NCBI RefSeq assembly: GCF_002160525.1
Contig: NZ_NFKT01000003.1
Span: forward strand, 186,001 to 250,000
Reading direction: 5' to 3'
DNA from: Lachnoclostridium sp. An169
GTDB taxonomy: Bacteria > Bacillota > Clostridia > Lachnospirales > Lachnospiraceae
Length of the DNA: 64,000 nt
Positions 62,163-64,000 of this stretch are shown in pieces. The notes beneath the pieces are model-generated. The model worked only from the letters and a program-made list of their open reading frames with translations, was not told the DNA's origin and searched no databases. Numbering within the stretch: the first letter of the stretch is position 1; each line of letters begins with the position of its first letter. Both the position numbers and the translations under genes were made by a program.

Positions 62163-63540
62163 GGTAACTGGAAGGCAGCGGACAATGATCTTTTTATGTC
62201 TGGTCGTATCGGGGATTGCCTCTTCAATCCTTTCGACGGCCATGACTACCGCACTGCCCAATGTGACGGCGTATTTCGGGATCAGCACTTCAGTGGGACA
62301 GTGGGTCACAAGCGGATATTCACTGGCTATGGGGATGATCATGCCGCTGACGGCATTTCTCATTACACGCTTTCCCACAAGGAAATTGTACCTTAGCGGC
62401 ATCGGCATCTTTATCGCCGGCCTCCTGCTCAGCATCTTCTCTGCAAATTTCGGGATCATGATGGCGGGAAGAGTCATGCAGGCCTGCGGAAACGGGATCC
62501 TGATGACCGCAGCCCAGGTCATCATCCTGACAGTCTATCCGGTGGAGAAGAAAGGGACAATGATGGGGACCTATGGTCTTGCGACAACAGCGGCCCCGGT
62601 GATCGCGCCGACCATTGCGGGGCTGATGATCGACGCCTTCGGCTGGAAATCAATCTTCTATGTGGCGCTGGTCATCATGGCGGTTTCCTTTGCCATATCA
62701 GCACTTGTCTTCAAGGATGTACTGGAGCTTCAGGATAAAAGGTTTGATTTCATCTCTTTTGTTCAGAGCATTGCCGCTTTTGGCGGAATCACTCTGGGAA
62801 TCGGCAATATCAGCAGTTTCGGACTGATCAGTGTAGAAGGGGGACTGCCGCTTCTGGTCGGCGCTGTTGTATGCGTGTTCTTTGTCATCCGGCAGTGCAG
62901 TCTGGAAAAACCGTTTCTGGATGTGAAAATACTGGGCAGCCGGAATTATTCGGTCAGTGTGATTGCCAGCATGGTGCTTTATCTGGTAATGATGGGATCA
63001 TCAGTGATGATGCCTCTTTACGTGCAGAGTGTTATGGGATACTCGGCGGTGGTGTCCGGTCTTGTCACCCTGCCCGGCTCTCTGGCAACTGCTGTTGTCA
63101 GCCCGTTTGCGGGAAGGTTATATGATAAGATGGGGATCAAAAAGATCTTTGTCGCGGGAGCGGCGGCACTGGTCGTCAGCAATATCGGCATGTTTTTCTT
63201 CAGTATGAGCACTCCGCTGTGGGCGGCAGCAGGGCTGAACGTGATCCGCAATATTTCCATCGGAAGTCTGATGATGCCTCTCCTGACCTGGGGAACGGGA
63301 AATGTACATCCGGGCAAGGTGGCAGACGCTTCCTCCCTGCTCACCTCGTTCCGCACCATCGCCGGATCCATCGGATCAGCAGTATTTGTGGGGATCATGA
63401 CTGTGGTGAGCGAGAATTCCGCGGACGTTTACGGGGAAGGCGCTATGATGCACGGGATGAACGTCTCGTTTCTCTGGATGGCTGTAGGGGCTTTTGTGCT
63501 GTTTCTGATCGCGGTGTTCGCGGTGAAAGAAAAAAGGTAA
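62134..63540 (+). CDS. MFS drug transporter (DHA2 / EmrB type)
   Basis: 468 residues with 13-14 helices. The first helices contain FLCLVVSGIASSILSTAMTTALPNV, the WVTSGYSLAMGMIMPLTAFL motif and the motif C-like GLATTAAPVIAPTIAGLMID, which are typical of proton-driven drug exporters of the EmrB family. It is coupled to the MarR regulator gene and likely exports a compound that induces it. Confidence 0.92.
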   Translation: MENQEKTKNEVTGRQRTMIFLCLVVSGIASSILSTAMTTALPNVTAYFGISTSVGQWVTSGYSLAMGMIMPLTAFLITRFPTRKLYLSGIGIFIAGLLLSIFSANFGIMMAGRVMQACGNGILMTAAQVIILTVYPVEKKGTMMGTYGLATTAAPVIAPTIAGLMIDAFGWKSIFYVALVIMAVSFAISALVFKDVLELQDKRFDFISFVQSIAAFGGITLGIGNISSFGLISVEGGLPLLVGAVVCVFFVIRQCSLEKPFLDVKILGSRNYSVSVIASMVLYLVMMGSSVMMPLYVQSVMGYSAVVSGLVTLPGSLATAVVSPFAGRLYDKMGIKKIFVAGAAALVVSNIGMFFFSMSTPLWAAAGLNVIRNISIGSLMMPLLTWGTGNVHPGKVADASSLLTSFRTIAGSIGSAVFVGIMTVVSENSADVYGEGAMMHGMNVSFLWMAVGAFVLFLIAVFAVKEKR

Positions 63541-63559
63541 AAATATCCCCACCGGGGGC

Positions 63560-63588
63560 TTACGCCGGGATATCCGGTCTGGTATAAT
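63560..63588 (+). promoter_or_regulatory. promoter of the methyltransferase leader
   Basis: TTACGC and TATAAT with a 17-base spacer, 230 bases before the methyltransferase start; the -35 box lies in an inverted repeat ATATCCC/GGGATAT that may end the MFS transcript. Confidence 0.7.
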
Positions 63589-63594
63589 GCCTTC

Positions 63595-63751
63595 ATATCA
63601 GGGAATCCGGCATTGAAATGCCGGGCGGGGGACAGAAGTCTCTTTCTATGGAAATAATAAGATTGCCGGTTGAGGCGTTAATAAAGGTAAAAAGTGAACA
63701 TGCAGACAGAAGCCTGCTGTATATGCCAGAAGGAATATACAGCAGGTTTTT
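63595..63751 (+). ncRNA. structured 5' leader with terminator, riboswitch or attenuator candidate
   Basis: A perfect CCGGCATT/AATGCCGG hairpin starts near 63608, then GGGGGAC/GTCTC and other short pairings follow, and an 11-bp terminator CCTGCTGTATA/TATACAGCAGG with five Ts ends at 63751. No gene lies between promoter and terminator. I do not recognise a known riboswitch class. Confidence 0.5.
63713..63751 (+). terminator. terminator inside the methyltransferase leader
   Basis: Eleven perfect base pairs, a 12-base loop and five Ts, about 70 bases before the coding start. Confidence 0.85.
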
Positions 63752-63820
63752 ATGTGGGAAAAAGCCCGAATGTGTAAAAGGGCATGAGAACAGTAACCGG
63801 AACAGAAAGGATGACACAGG

Positions 63821-64000
63821 ATGGACGGAGCATTACAGAGAAATCCAAAGGCAGTAAAGGCGAGGATAGAAAATTACTGGAATACCAGGGCGGAGAGTTT
63901 TCTGGTACAGAGGGAGGAAGAGCTTCACAGCCCTCAGCGCAGGATCTGGGAAGAAGAACTTCTGTCCCATCTGCAGGGGAGAAAAGGGCTTAAGATCCTG
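63821..64000 (+). CDS. class I SAM-dependent methyltransferase, N-terminal part
   Basis: ATG 63821 follows AAAGGATG. The 60 residues in the window (IENYWNTRAESFLVQREEEL, then SPQRRIWEEELLSHL and KGLKIL) match the N-terminal helices of small-molecule methyltransferases, just before the expected D-x-G-x-G SAM site. The gene runs past the right edge. Its partner genes are not visible, so the methyl acceptor is unknown. Confidence 0.75.
   Translation, partial: MDGALQRNPKAVKARIENYWNTRAESFLVQREEELHSPQRRIWEEELLSHLQGRKGLKIL

Overview
The window looks like a chromosomal segment of a Lachnospiraceae-type Clostridium relative (Bacillota, Clostridia). The grounds are strong AGGAGG-type ribosome binding sites with frequent GTG/TTG starts, a YesM/YesN two-component pair, ECF transporter modules, a class II B12-dependent ribonucleotide reductase, and prophages that integrate with large serine recombinases. 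This is a family-level impression from protein character, not a database match.

Layout. 0-2.1 kb: an AT-rich stretch with the tail of a membrane protein, a flavin-reductase-fold protein, an SRPBCC protein and two cysteine-rich DUF3795 proteins. 2.1-7.1 kb: a GC-richer prophage remnant that holds only the tail tip and lysis end (two structural proteins, holin, amidase). 7.1-7.75 kb: debris, namely a small recombinase-associated protein, the first 23 codons of a dead serine recombinase, and a dead phage sigma-like gene. 7.75-12.5 kb: cargo with an orphan membrane protein and a WYL regulator, TfoX, GyrI-like, XRE/zinc-ribbon and radical SAM cluster. 12.6-16.9 kb: a second integration module with a homologous small protein, two overlapping large serine recombinases, and a 3' region with two 38-bp near-palindromic repeats. 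16.9-28.4 kb: a carbohydrate uptake island (glycosidase-like protein, ABC binding protein and two permeases, YesM kinase, a YesN regulator broken by an in-frame TAG, a TIM-barrel-like orphan and a UROD-family protein). 28.6-34.9 kb: accessory genes (truncated AlbA_2 protein, YhcG-type PDDEXK nuclease, one lone type I-C-like CRISPR repeat, DUF1905, a TetR/MATE efflux pair with matching operators, and a second copy of the radical SAM gene).

35-64 kb is more core-like: a short UvrA-type ATPase, a frameshifted NUDIX gene, histidinol phosphatase, class II RNR, and then a minus-strand dlt-like operon (adenylation enzyme, PLP decarboxylase, carrier protein, MBOAT, SGNH/DltD-like). Beyond it are an inositol-phosphatase/LysR pair, an ECF transporter operon with a PHP esterase, an RpiR regulator, a giant ABC/FtsX protein with triplicated ectodomain repeats, a MoxR locus that has lost its DUF58 gene and half of its transglutaminase, a small alarmone synthetase, a MarR/MFS efflux pair, and a promoter with a structured leader and terminator ahead of a methyltransferase that runs off the window.

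The most interesting candidate for an undescribed system is the operon at 41.6-47.2 kb. It combines every part of teichoic-acid D-alanylation with a fold-III PLP decarboxylase whose gene overlaps the carrier-protein gene. This suggests that a carrier-bound amino acid may be decarboxylated before transfer to the cell surface. The window also records much gene decay: six or more broken or truncated genes, several short in-frame tandem repeats, and a solitary CRISPR repeat.
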